Below, in pieces: positions 35,060 through 45,639 of a stretch of 64,000 bases of DNA. A model generated the notes under the pieces. That model was not told the origin of the DNA. It did no database searches and saw only the letters and a program-made list of their open reading frames with translations. Every line of letters begins with the position of its first letter. Position 1 is the stretch's first letter. The translations under genes were made by a program, and so were the position numbers. The DNA is from Dermatemys mawii (taxonomy: Eukaryota > Chordata > Testudines > Dermatemydidae). The stretch lies in assembly GCA_007922305.1 (NCBI GenBank), contig ML677334.1:60986858-61050857 (forward strand), in the 5' to 3' direction.

Positions 35060-35466
35060 GCAAAGAATTGTGCATCGACTCCTTCATCCAGAATTTCAGC
35101 CTGTGGGTTACTCCCTATTTCTGCTGCCTGCGAAGTATCCACGGGGCTGTCAGCAATGGAGGTGGGGTCACAACCAAGGATAGCACTCAGCGGCAGGTCT
35201 TAGTGCACCACAGAAGCAATGGTTTGCCTGCTGTGCCTTATGGTACTCCTACCTCACTCCTTTATCTTTGCTCTGCACTGCTGCGTGTCCCGGTCATAGC
35301 TCTTTTCACTCAAACCTTGAGAAATTTGCCCATATGTGTCCTGATTCTTATGGGTCACTTGCAGCTGCAACTGAACAAATTCCTCTTCCCATATATTGAT
35401 CCAATCCAGCAACTCAGCCGTGCTCCAAGCAGGAGCGCATTTGGTGTGATAGCCAGCCAGGCTCAC
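35060..35466 (-). pseudogene. Myb/SANT-like DNA-binding partner of Harbinger, broken
   Basis: Autonomous Harbinger elements encode, beside the transposase, a Myb/SANT-type protein that brings the transposase to the nucleus and to the element ends. The minus-strand frame 35254-35466 reads APAWSTAELLDWINIWEEE, then YGQISQGLSEKSYDRDTQQC and a RAKIKE end: a tryptophan-spaced helix pattern followed by the family's conserved 'Y..I......G..R...QC..K.K.L' signature. A stop codon after IKE ends it early. Downstream on the same strand, decayed sequence still has CTTCTGTGGTGCACTAAGACC-like words expected from the family's continuation. Position inside the Harbinger element and convergent orientation to the transposase support the call. 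The 156-codon plus-strand frame across it (35035-35505) is a shadow. Confidence 0.8.
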
Positions 35467-35783
35467 CTGGGAAACTCCTCTGGGAATCTAGCAAGCAGGA
35501 AATGAGTTTTAAAATTCCCAGGGACTTGCAAGAGGGTGAGGCAGATTGGCTGCAGGCCAATGGAGTTCAAACTGCTGACCAGAGTGGCAGCATGGGAATT
35601 GTGGCATACTTTCTGGAGGCCAATAAAATAAAAAAAACCCTGTGATATCTACACTGCATGTTTGTTGATAATAAAGGGAGGAGAAAAGACAAAAGTTTTT
35701 CCCAAGGGCAGAAGTTTTTTGTCTCCAAAACTAGGCTTTTGGTTTTTTAGTCACAAACAAAACTTGACAGAGTAGATAAGCCC

Positions 35784-36189
35784 TTAGTTACACTAGGACA
35801 ACCCCCATTAAGACAATGGGGTGGTATTATCTTTTCTACACACAAACTACATATTTTCACTCTGAATTACATTAATTTTAGACTAAGGAAAACAACAAAT
35901 CAGAAAATCATAAAATCTCCATGAGACAGTACAGCATGTAACATGTTGCAAAACTCCGCATGGGCAGAGGCTAGTTTGTGAGGCAGACGGCTAGAAATTA
36001 AAAGATATAGTGCACAGTCATAACAATTACATAGCTACATACACTGCACATTCACTGCTATAATTTAGACCAATAGGCTTGTTTCTCCATTGCTTCTTTC
36101 TAAATGGGCTACTTCACCTTAAATGGTCCCTTGAAACATGTTAATTACTTATGCTAAACAATCTGTTTTGCGTTGTATTTAGCTGTGAC
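35784..36189. other. No gene seen
   Basis: Unannotated AT-rich DNA. Confidence 0.5.
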
Positions 36190-36272
36190 ACTCTGAGTAC
36201 ATTTCCCAACCCTAAAGAAGAGCACTATGTCAGCCCAAAAGCTTGTCTCTCTCACCAACAGAAGGTGGTCCA
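36190..36272 (+). repeat. Unclassified interspersed repeat fragment
   Basis: Contains CCTAAAGAAGAGCACTATGT, 'aaaagcttgtctctctcaccaacagaag' and 'gtggtcca', which I recognise as a common repeat end in sauropsid DNA ('AGCTTGTCTCTCTCACCAACAGAAGTTGGTCC') whose class I cannot name. It ends where the next element starts. Confidence 0.5.
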
Positions 36273-36900
36273 TGTAGCGGGGCAGTCACTCCGCTATGGC
36301 TCAGAAAGGGTTAAAAGCCAGCCCTTGGAGAGGGCCGGGGCTGAGAGCCAATAAGAAAAGGCTGATTGGGAAGGCAGCCACAGCTGGGGCCACATCCAAT
36401 TAGAAGATAGCTGGCCCTGTAAAAGGGCTGTGAACCAGCAGCAGAGTAAGTCTCTCTCCAGCCCTGGAGAGAGAAGAGCTAGCTGCCTGAGAGCAAGATA
36501 CCTGAAGCAGAGCAGTGCTGGGGAAGGGCAAAAGGAGCTGGGGAGCTCTAGCCTGGTAAAACCCCAGGCTGAAGGCCTTGTTGAAGGCTTATGAAGGTAC
36601 TGGGATTACAAAGATAGAGCCTGGGAATAGGCAAAGGCAGCAGGTCCTAACCCCCGTCGATGATGAGTGGCCAGTACAGACTGCCGTTTGCCCCAGTGAC
36701 TGGGGTAGGGGCTAGATGATGACTATCAGTAGCCACTGAGGCGAGGTAGATTTAGAGGGTTGGGGATTATCCTGGAAGGGGAAACCCAGAGTAAGGAGAT
36801 ACTGCAGGGGTAGCACCCAAAGGTAGAGGGTACTGGGGTCTAGGAGGGACATGGGTACCAGCAGCTGGCAAGACACTGGACAGTTATTTCTGTTATGAAA
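36273..36900 (+). mobile_element. LTR-like element (solo or partial LTR), sense
   Basis: Starts TGTAGCGGGGCAGTCACTCC, an LTR-style TG start with a short internal inversion. It has a TATA-like word TGTAAAAGGG at about 36418 followed by 'ctgtgaaccagcagcagag' and purine-rich sequence. I recognise the 'GGGGCTGAGAGCCAAT' and 'CCAATTAGAAGATAGCTGGCC' type words as belonging to LTR elements frequent in turtle genomes. The 3' end and a target duplication could not be placed. No internal genes seen. Confidence 0.55.
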
Positions 36901-37654
36901 AGAGTTAGACTGGGAGAAAATGAAAGGAAAAAAGAATACATTTGAAAGCCAGTGTGAGTTAGAAGGAGAACACTTTGAGCATTTCTTTGTAGAAGGTTTG
37001 GAACTTCCCATCACTATTAAGGCCTTAGCACACAGGTGGCAGTATATAAATAAATATTAACTCTCAGCAAATTCCAGATACAGCTTAACATGATGCATGT
37101 GGAAGACCAGGGCCAGTTTTACTATGTGTAACAAACAGATTATTTTAAAATGCTTTCTTCTGTGTCATTCTCACTTGACCTTTTTGACCCGATATTGCGA
37201 TCCAAACTCTTAAGTGGTGCAAAATGACCTTAAGTGACCAGAGATGACCAAAGACTCCTCTCTGTGCAGAAGGATTCGCTATTGACATAAGTCTGGTGGA
37301 GTCTCTCACTTCTTATGCTACTTGCCACTCCATCACTGGTTAAGGAAAGGAAGGGGGCATATAGGGGCATTCAGAGAATGGGATGTGAAAGGGACAGGGA
37401 AGGGAACTTACACCAACGAGGTAATTTAGGACTGACCCTGTGCAATCCTAATTTATGCCAGCTCTGGATAGCTCTGAATCTGACAGCTCTGCAACTGGCT
37501 CCCTGCAACTGCTACTATCCACTATGTCTGAGCACAATTCAGGTACACTGGACGTACACGCATTATGCAGAAGTAGCACACACTGTATTATGGGGTGCTC
37601 ATGCTTTTCTCAAATTATGACCATGTTGTAAAGAGGCACATTTTAATCTAGTCT
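36901..37654. other. No gene seen
   Basis: Unannotated. The 101-codon frame at 37315-37620 has no motif. Confidence 0.4.
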
Positions 37655-37900
37655 GCATTAATTGTGATTTAGATTAGATATTAGTGAAAAAGTTTTTCAT
37701 GAGGAGGGTGGTGAAGCACTGGAATAGGTTACCTAGGGAGGTGGTAGAATCTCCTTCCTTAGAGGTTTTTAAGGTCAGGCTTGACAATGCCCTTGCTGGG
37801 ATGATTTAGTTGGGGATTGGTCCTGCTTTGAACAGGGAGTTGAACTGGATGACCTCCTGAGGTCCCTTCCAACTCTGATATTCTATGATTCTACGATAAA
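37655..37900 (+). mobile_element. CR1 LINE 3' end, sense
   Basis: Shows the conserved CR1 3' coding end (GAAGCACTGGAATAGGTTAC, CTAGGGAGGTGGTAGAATCT, TTTTTAAGGTCAGGCTTGAC) and the untranslated tail GATGACCTCCTGAGGTCCC with TGATATTCTATGATTCTACG. The tail is the classic ATTCTATG repeat type, so a different subfamily from the TTCTTATG copies. 5'-truncated to about 245 bases. Confidence 0.9.
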
Positions 37901-38696
37901 TTGCAGCTGGCCTAATCTTTGACCACGTAGAGCTCATGCAGACCCCTACCTATAGCTGTCTTTCTTGAACAGAGCAGTTTGCACTGTACATTGCCATGGA
38001 CTGCACTTGGCCAGTGGTGTTATATCATTAAACAAATTTGAGCATATTATGACGCAGTAAAACAAAGCACAGGCTATATATGCTGAGATTGCAGATGTAT
38101 TACACTCTGGGTAATTTATAATATCACTAAACCAGCTCTGAGATCAGAATTTCATTCAGTTCAGATTTTCTCTAAACCACGGACATGGGATTGTTAGCTC
38201 CTTGGACAGGAGTGTGTCTTCCGTTACGTTTCCACGACAGTGGGTACATGAATAGCCATCAAACAATAACAGTTACTACAGAGAAAAAAATATCTAAAGG
38301 AAGTGTTACGCCATCTTTATGAAAAACTGGTATGCAAGTTCCTGTTAACCCTAGCAGGCTTTGACTTTGTCATGTAAGCACAGCCTCTAATTAGTGGGGT
38401 TGTCAAGCAGCAGCAGCACCTAAAAGGAACATTCTGCTGCAGGAAATGAGACTGTCTTCCAAGGCTCCCTAGTATACAGAAGCTGTGAGCCTGTTACTTG
38501 ACCCCATTTGTAGTGTGCAGCTTATTTACCTTGCACAGATGGCCAGCTTTACTGGCTGTTGCAGTGGAGTTGGAGTTTATAACCTTGCCACCTTCCTACT
38601 GCATTTAGGGTGTTGTGTGCCTCTCAGGAGTAGGAAAAGAGCAGCCCCTGCATTCCCTTAAGAAGCTAGAGAGAAGGTAGTAAGTAGGGGAAGGTT
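37901..38696. other. No gene seen
   Basis: Unannotated DNA, no supported feature. Confidence 0.45.
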
Positions 38697-38704
38697 CTTT
38701 ACGG

Positions 38705-39114
38705 CGTTGGCTTTCATCCTTTCCAGACTACTGTACCCCTTTCAAGAGTCTGATGTATCTTGTGTACCCCCAAGTTCCACCTCACTTAAAAACTACTGGC
38801 TTACACAATCAGGCATAAAAATACAAAAGTGTCACAGCACACTGTTACTGCAGAATTGTTTTCTTACTCATTTTAACCATATAGCTATAAAATAAATCAA
38901 TTGGAATATAATGGTTGTACTTACATTTATTTCAGTGTATAAAGCAGTATGAACAAGTTATAGTTCATATGAAATTTTAGTTTGTACTGACTTTGCTAGT
39001 ATTTTTTATGAAGCCTGACATAAAACTAGGCAAATATCGAGAGGAGTTGATGTACTCCCTGAAAGACCTTTGTGTACCCTCAGGGGTTCAGGTATCCCTG
39101 ATTGAGAACCACTG
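38705..39114 (+). mobile_element. Non-autonomous hAT (Charlie-like) element, 410 bp
   Basis: Right end GATTGAGAACCACTG is the inverse of a CAGTGGTTCTCAATC hAT terminus, and the left end CGTTGGCTTTCATCCTTTCC is its decayed partner. Flanks CTTTACGG (38697-38704) and CTTTAAGT (39115-39122) agree at 6 of 8 positions, consistent with an aged 8-bp target duplication. Interior words such as GTGTACCCCCAAGTTCCACC and 'gtgtaccctcaggggtt' fit a family I recognise from turtle DNA. Confidence 0.8.
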
Positions 39115-39122
39115 CTTTAAGT

Positions 39123-39936
39123 CTCTGCTCATCACAGGGCACCCATGAAAGAACCAGGAAGCATCTGGCCCACAATAAAAAGTTTTCATTGCAAAATGGA
39201 TGAGATAATGGAGCTTTAACATAATGTACAGAGATTCTGCTCTGGTGTGCACTTTGGTTTGTAAATCAGATAGCTCTATGATTCAGACACAAATCAGTGT
39301 AATTCTGCCCCTTTTTCTGTATTTTCCAGAAATAACTGCAGAGATCTGACCTTCCAATAGTGCCACAAAGTACTTTGCTGAGTTCTACAGAAAAAAAGCC
39401 CATTGTTTTCCATCTCAAAATTCATAATAATGTAGAGAGATACTCTATAAGAGATCTTTAAAAAGACTAATTTATGGATTGTTGTAATTTTTAACAAAAT
39501 ATTTCTAATGTTGCACTTTTAAATTATTTACTGAAAGCTGTATGCTTTTAAAGAAGATCAGCATAACTATCTTCTATTGACAGGGCATTTGCCTGGTTAT
39601 GTCTCTAACAAAGTATACAAGCCACATTTGTATCTGGCAGAGACAACAGAATCTGAAATGAAAGGAAATCATTTTATTATGGTGGTACCCATTAGCTTGT
39701 CAGCTTGCTGGAATTATTTTAATGAGAGATATGAATCTGTCAATAAATTCATGCTTACAAAACAGCTACTGAATACTTGCAAAATCTAATTATTGTTTTG
39801 GTTGGCCTGAAATGTTTTAGTATGTGGACAGCTTAACCTAGTACAGACTGTGTTAAAAGATTTAAACAAGTTAAGTAGCAAGTAACATGGGAAGCTAAGA
39901 AAGGATAGCTTAACATTCAAATAAATAAATCAATAT
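39123..39936. other. No gene seen
   Basis: Unannotated AT-rich DNA. The 70-codon frame at 39577-39789 has no motif. Confidence 0.45.
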
Positions 39937-40335
39937 TAGGGTTGTCAATTAAGCAGAGTTAATTCATGAGATTAATTCAAAAACATTAATCACGATTGGA
40001 AAAATTAATCACGATTAATTGCACTTATAACAATAGAAAAACAATTGAAAAGTATTAAATGTTTATGGATGTTTTTCTACATTTTCAATATTGATTTCAA
40101 ATACAACACAGAATACAAAGTGCACAGTGCTCGCTTTATATTATTATTTTTGATTACAATATCTGCACTATAAAAATGATAAATGAAAAAAATAATATTT
40201 TTCAATTCAACTCATACAAATATTTAAGTGCAATCTCTTTATCGTGAAAGTGTAATTTACAAATGCAGATTTTTTTTGGTTATAAACTGCACTCAAAACC
40301 AAAACACTTTACAACTTTAGAGCCTACAAGTCCAC

Positions 40336-40698
40336 TCAGTCCTGCTTCTTATTCTGCCTGTTGCTAAGACAAACAAATTTGTTTACATTGACGGGAGATA
40401 CTGATGCATGATTCTTATTTAATATGTCACCTGAAAGTGAGAACAGGCATTCACATGGCATGTTTGTAGGTGGCGTTGCAAGGTATTTACATGCCAGATC
40501 TGCTAAACATTCGTATGCCCCTTCATGCTTTGGCCACCATTCCAGAGGGCATGCCTCCATTCTGCTGATGCTCATTAAAAAAAATGTGTCTATTAAATTT
40601 GTGACTGTACTCCTTGGGGGGAGAATTTTTTGTCTCCTGCTTTGTTTTACTTGCATATATTTCATGTTATAGCAGTCTTGGACGATGACCCAGCACAT
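40336..40698 (-). pseudogene. hAT transposase C-terminal domain (minus copy)
   Basis: Frame of 120 codons on the minus strand. It contains PLEWWPKHEGAYECLADLAC, KYLATPPTNMPCECLFSLSG and an 'SPVNVNKFVCLS' end. This is the hAT C-terminal dimerisation domain: the 'W..H...YP.L..LA..YL..PATS...ER.FS..G' signature. The domain mediates transposase multimer formation. No DDE core or zinc finger is present, and the N-terminal 45 residues of the frame are not domain sequence. It is a transposase fragment, not a host gene. Confidence 0.88.
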
Positions 40699-41240
40699 GT
40701 TTGTTTTAAGGATACTTTCACAGCAGATTTGACAAAATGCAAAGAAAGTATTGATGTGCGATTTCTAAAAATAGCTACAGCACTGACACAAGGTTTAAGA
40801 ATCTGAAGTGCCATCCAAAATCTGAGTGGGATGAGGTGTGAAACATGCTTTTAGAAGTCTTAAAAAAGCAACACTCTGATGCAGAAACTACAGAACCCAA
40901 ACCACCAAAAAAGAAAATCAATCTTCTGTGGGTGGCATTAGACTCAGATGATGAAAATGAACATGCGTCAGTTTGCACTGCTTTGGATCGTTAGCAAGCA
41001 GAACCCACAGTCAGCATGGAAGCATTCTCTCTGGAATGGTGGTTGAAGCATGAAGGGACATAATGAATCCTTGGCGCATCTGGCATACAAATATCTTGTA
41101 ACGCCAACTACAACTATGCTATGCGAACACCTGTTCTCACTTTCAGATGACATTGTAAACAAGAAGCAAGGCAGCATTATCTCCTGCAAATTGTAACCTA
41201 CCTTATTAGTCTGAATGATTGGCTGACCAAGAAGTAGGTC
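40680..41240 (+). pseudogene. hAT transposase C-terminal region (plus copy), more decayed
   Basis: On the plus strand one can read DDDPAHV, then FTADLTK and VRFLKIATAL from 40684, and after frame changes a Lys-rich stretch with SDDENEHASVCTALDR near 40945-40995, then LEWWLKHEGT near 41030 and 'LAYKYLVTPTTTMLCEHLFS' near 41075. Several frameshifts and stops interrupt it. It extends further towards the transposase centre than the minus copy does and overlaps that copy over the dimerisation domain. The frames on the opposite strand at 40775-41189 are shadows. Confidence 0.8.
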
Positions 41241-41268
41241 TAAATGGACTTGTAGGATCTAAAAGTAT

Positions 41269-42404
41269 GAGAAACTAACAACATGTTGAGAGACTGCAGA
41301 GTCTAAGCAAAGACATATTATAAGATATTTGTGACTGGGGCCATGAAAATGAAGAGGCTGGATAGTTTTAAGCTGAGTATAGTTGAGCAATGAAGAAGAA
41401 GAGCAGGTCCAGCCTGTACAAATTGAGTCCTTGATCATCTCAAAGTTTGTGACTGTCTTTAACCTTCTTCATGTTGACAAAGATTTGAAATGTTAAACCA
41501 AAGCAACAGTTCTTAGCTGGAGCCTAAATAACCTATTCAAAGTAAGGGACTGTTTGAAGCAGCACAGAAGATCTTATTAATATATTTCCTGCCTTTTGTT
41601 TGTGTCAATCTCAAAACACAAAATACAAGCAAAACAAAACAAAAGGTCCTACAAATCATCCTCCTGCATAGGAATGATAGAATAAGGGGTATTGGAGATC
41701 AGTGATTCTCATTATTTTGTTTATAGCTAACCAGAAGAAACTTGTTGTGTAAGTAACATGTCTCTGCATGCCTATGGTGTTCTTCGCTGCTGTACCTGGC
41801 ACTGGGGAAGCTCACTGCAGAAGAACGGAAGGCCAGATCAGCAATGAGAGAAGGAGGGTGAGGCAGACCGGGTAGAGTCCTAGGAATTTGTATCAGACTC
41901 TTCAATGACTCCATGGTCACAGTGAAGCTTGAATTTCTATGTGAGGATGGTGGAAGAGACAGGACATCAGGCCTGTGCGGCTGCCTTTGTAAGTCAAAGC
42001 ACACTCTGGTTGATGATCATGGAACCAGATTCTGCTCGATAGTTGTTCTGAAGCTCTTTCCACTCTTCCACCTTCCTTCCACAACATGAAACTGTAGAAT
42101 ATGAGTGAGGTGATGCTCCAAAGTAGGGGGAATACTTGGATTCTTGGGCTCTTTGACATGGGCTTGGCAGCAGCATCAGAAACATAATAGAGCTCTCAGT
42201 TTAATATGGTTTTTGTTTGTTTATTTAGGCATATTTTTCCAATGAAGCCTTATATGTTCTCCCATCCACTAGTATATGAATGGCCCTTCCTATATTTCTA
42301 TCTTTTACATGCCATGGTCTAGTTTTCAATAGCCACAGAATGCACCTTATTGTGATACTCTTGCTTTTATCCTAAATGTCTATGCCAAGGCTTTCTGGCT
42401 GTAA
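41269..42404. other. No gene seen
   Basis: Unannotated. Minus-strand frames at 41699-42185 overlap in different frames, with no motif. Confidence 0.4.
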
Positions 42405-42895
42405 TCAAGAAATATTAACTCAGATTGGAGCAAGTGCAAAGAAGGTCTGCTAGGGATGATCAAGGGGATGGAGAAGCAATCTGACAGGAGGAGACTAAAG
42501 AACTTGGCTTGTTTAGCCTAGCAAACCCAAGGTGGAGAAAGGAGATGATTGCCTTCTATAAGTACATCAGGGGGATAAACAGCAGGGAGGGAGAAGAGCT
42601 ATGTAAGTGAAAGGACAATGCTGGCAAAGGAACAAATGGGTATAAACTAGCCATGAATAAATGTAGGCAGGAAGTTAGAAGGTGGCTTCTAACCTTAAGA
42701 AGTGTGAGGTTCTGAACTGCCTGGTCAGTATGAGTAGTGGGACAAAAAGCCTAACTGGCTTTAAAATGGAGTTTGATAGGCATATGAAAGAGATTATAAA
42801 ACAGGGTCGCCTGCAATATCAGGTGAATGGACTCAAATGACTCAGGATTGGTTCCCTTCCAATCCTAGGTTCCAGCTATGTTATCTTTTAGAGTC
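42405..42895 (+). mobile_element. Old CR1 LINE 3' fragment, sense, decayed
   Basis: Shows degraded CR1 3' coding sequence: AGGAGACTAAAGAACTTGGC with 'ttgtttagcctagcaaa', GATGATTGCCTTCTATAAGT, and 'ggcttctaaccttaagaagtgtgaggttc'. The end at 42840-42890 has 'ttggttcccttccaatcctaggttcc' without an octamer tail. Too decayed for an open frame. Confidence 0.7.
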
Positions 42896-43319
42896 AGCTG
42901 CAATCATCACCCCTAAATGGGCAGCACTACTCTTCACCTTTATGACATTGACAGATTCAGATGGGTCTTGGCACTGGACTTTGAGCACTGTGGCAGAATT
43001 TTGAACTATGGCAGATAACAGGAAAGCTGATAGTGTCTCTGTGCCTGATGCAGCAGAATTACACTTGGCATAAGAAGAGGATAAAGTGTGGATGAGAAAG
43101 AAACATGCATTAGACTGCCATTGCACTTGATAAATAGATGAAACAGAACTAAACTAAGGGCTAGGGATGTGCCAAGTTTATCTATACCTATTTTTCCCCA
43201 AGGGAAATTCAATAATTAAAAAGCACATTTCTCTATGTAAAGAAAAGTCACTCCCATGCATTACAGATTGAAGAACGGACTTCCTAACATCTCGGCTGGC
43301 CCAAGGGGTGGCATATACA
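42896..43319. other. No gene seen
   Basis: Unannotated DNA; minus-strand frames at 42881-43212 are overlapping and featureless. Confidence 0.45.
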
Positions 43320-43450
43320 CATGGGCTATATTCTGCGCTAAATTCACCTCCCCATTGCTATGGTATAAATCCTGATTACTTCCACTGATGTTAGTGGAGC
43401 CATTCAAGATTTACACCAATGTAACTGAGTGTAGAATTTAACTCACTATT
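43320..43450. repeat. Old short palindromic repeat
   Basis: TGGTATAAATCCTGATTAC and GATTTACACCAATGTAACTG face each other around 'ctgatgttagtggagcc', the decayed 'attgaagtcaatggagc' core. Same family type as 2356-2438. Confidence 0.55.
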
Positions 43451-43938
43451 TGTTTTTTAACTACACTTTTCCCCCTTTCTCTTCTCCATTCTCACTCTAC
43501 TTGCTAATTAGATTTTTCTCTCTGCCTCCACAGTTTCTCCAAACCAGGCTGTGACTCCAAGAGAATTTATGTATTCAATGAACTTTCAAAATTACAAAGT
43601 TTGAATAGGATTGAAATGAAACAAAATGAGTTCATCCATCTCTAAAAATGAAGTTAGAATGTAAGTGGACCAATGCACAGAATTAGGATTTCAGGCCTGA
43701 TCGATCTTTAATTCAGTGTTTTATAGCATATGTGCATATTGTAGAACATATGGTGCATAACATTCTGAAATAATTTAAGATCCTTTTAATCACGAGATCT
43801 AATCAGTGGATTTCCTGGCTTTTGTGTCCATCTCAAAACACAGAATACAAACAGGCTGAACTAACTAAACTGAATGAAAATCACATAACACATTGAATAA
43901 CCATTATAGGGACTGTCTCTGTCCCTCTCTCTGTATAC
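43451..43938. other. No gene seen
   Basis: Unannotated spacer. Confidence 0.5.
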
Positions 43939-44679
43939 TGTGACAGAGTCAGACCTGAAGGATATAAGAGAGTGCTGGAAGGCAGGTATATCAGCCTCAG
44001 GATGAGCAGGTGCCAAACAAAGGCTACTCCAGGCTAATCAAGACACCTGATGCCAAACAACCAGTTAAGGTTGGTAGGCTAATGCCGGCCCTTGACTCCA
44101 ATTAATTGGCAAAAGGTCAGTTAAGACTGTTAGGGTAATGGAGACAGGTGGAGCCGATCAAGGTCTCACTCAGACTGGTTAAAAGCTCTCCTTTCCAGTT
44201 CCCTCAGGGGAAGCCAAGGAGAAAGGAGCTGGAGGAGAGGAAGCTTTGCTGTAACCTAAGGTAAGGGTGAAGCTAGGAAGAGGGAACCTTGAGGAAGTGG
44301 CTCAGGGAATCAAAGCAGCATTGGTGGTGGAGGGAAAAGCCACCAACAGCTACTACTACTAGGGTCCCTTGGCTGGAACCAGGGGTAGAGGGTGGGTCCG
44401 GGTCCCCCCCCCAAATACTCTACAGAAATCCTTTTGAGAGGAGAAGTTAGACTTAGTTCATTCAGGAGGCCAAACTGTGCTTACTGAGCTCTATGGAGCA
44501 ATAAAGACTGTTGTTGATATTCTTCCTTTCAACCTCCCATACTGACCTGTGCTGAAGGTAACTCACTAGGCAGTGACTCTTGCCATTATACTGAGAAAGG
44601 AAAGTCACTCTGGAGCCTAAATGAGTTTCTGAGGCCCCTGAATCTGCCAGGAAGTGCAGGACCCCGAAGCTTTGTCACA
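43939..44679 (+). mobile_element. Solo LTR, 741 bp, sense (same family as 17354-18013)
   Basis: Starts TGTGACAGAGTC and ends GCTTTGTCACA, with TG...CA ends and a 6-10 base terminal inversion. Flanked by the perfect 4-bp duplication ATAC (43935-43938, 44680-44683). An AATAAA signal lies at 44500-44505, and a TTAAAAGC TATA-like word near 44180, spacing reasonable for a U3-R-U5 layout on the plus strand. No retroviral genes on either side, so it is a recombined solo LTR. It matches the LTR at 17354-18013 in opposite orientation. Confidence 0.88.
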
Positions 44680-44683
44680 ATAC

Positions 44684-45639
44684 ATATTACTTCTGTCAGA
44701 AGACTGTAGGATACAGTAGTTCCATAAGTCATGTCATTTACATTAGTATTATGAACCTATCATGGATAATAAAGAAAATAGCAGTAATGTGTTTTTTGGT
44801 GTTCAAAGGATTAAATAATGAAAAAGGAATTCAGAAAAAAAGATCTTGCTTTCTAATACACATAGTATACACACCAGGACCAGATTCTGATCTGTGACAC
44901 TGGTATAAATCCAAGATTTTTAGTGCCCTAACAGAGATCAGAATACGGTCCCAGGTCTGGAAACAGTCTACCTAACTCTTCTGAAATCTTCCAATCTGAG
45001 CCCATAAAAGATATCTTAACATTTTTGTAATAATCCCAGGGCAGTATTTTTCCCAGAAGCTATGTACTTTATACTTATGGATGATTGGAATATAATAGGG
45101 CTGACAAAAAAATTCTAATACAATTTTGCTTGAAAGCCATCACCTCCTTCCATTGTAACCTGTTCTTAATGCTGGAGAAGAGGATTTAATTCCCTTTATA
45201 AAAAATATCTCACTTCTTCCTGGCACCTTGCAGGACTCTCTCTTTATCCTGCATGTTTGAAAATGCTCAGTATTGTGTATGAATTTCCTAAAGTAGATTT
45301 TTCTGTAACTTTTCTTCATAATTTATTTTTGTAGCAGAGTCCCTCTCCGATATGTAGTTAATACAGGTTAACTAATGTTGTTTTTAAAGACGTGTACATG
45401 CGCAAAGAAATAATTATAATTTATGCTTTTTTTTGCATGCATTAGAAAATAAATGAATGACAGAGTTTCTATCAACACATTAAAATCCAGTAATGATGGA
45501 ATTACTTAAACCATTTAATCTATTGGGGTTTGATTTTTTCCTAGCTAGAATCAACACAAGTTACACATTCTTCACTTAGAACTGTGTTAAGGCATTTCTC
45601 CTCTTTTTCTCTATGAGTGTACAGGTCTAAATAGTGGTT
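44684..45639. other. No gene seen; one decayed palindromic repeat
   Basis: Unannotated AT-rich DNA. CCAGATTCTGATCTGTGACA with 'ctggtataaatcc' at about 44880-44950 is another decayed member of the short palindromic repeats. Confidence 0.45.

Larger units (their letters stand above)
33363..35783 (+). mobile_element. PIF/Harbinger DNA transposon, 2.4 kb, inactivated
   Basis: Ends carry GGGGAGTTTGTCTACATTGG on the left and, inverted on the right, AAGGGCTTATCTACTCTGTC, imperfect TIRs of the same 'TTGTCTACA' class as the MITEs here. It contains both genes expected of an autonomous Harbinger: a DDE transposase (+, 33774-34743) and a Myb/SANT-like protein (-, about 35060-35466), arranged convergently. 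The right end is followed by TTA; the matching left triplet is not clear. Near-terminal GTATCCCACAGTGCC words link it to the MITE at 21858-22677. It could be an ancestor or relative of the MITEs, but that is inference. Confidence 0.85.
39937..41268. mobile_element. hAT transposon relic with fold-back structure
   Basis: The left end starts TAGGGTTGTCAA and has repeated TTAATCACGATT words, a terminal region of a hAT family. The part 39937-about 40700 is the 3' half of the element on the minus strand (transposase C-terminus plus 3' sequence). From about 40680 the plus strand carries an overlapping copy of the same transposase region. Thus 40313-40575 and 41010-41268 are inverted copies of one another around a 435-bp unique middle. 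The right copy lacks the 3' untranslated end and the second TIR. Confidence 0.8.

Noticed and set aside
35035..35505. 156-codon plus-strand frame
   Set aside because: It is the shadow of the Myb/SANT-like frame on the minus strand, whose translation has recognisable family motifs.
42405..42895. Possible separate gene fragment (regular codon-like pattern)
   Set aside because: The words match the CR1 3' coding region and all frames are closed.
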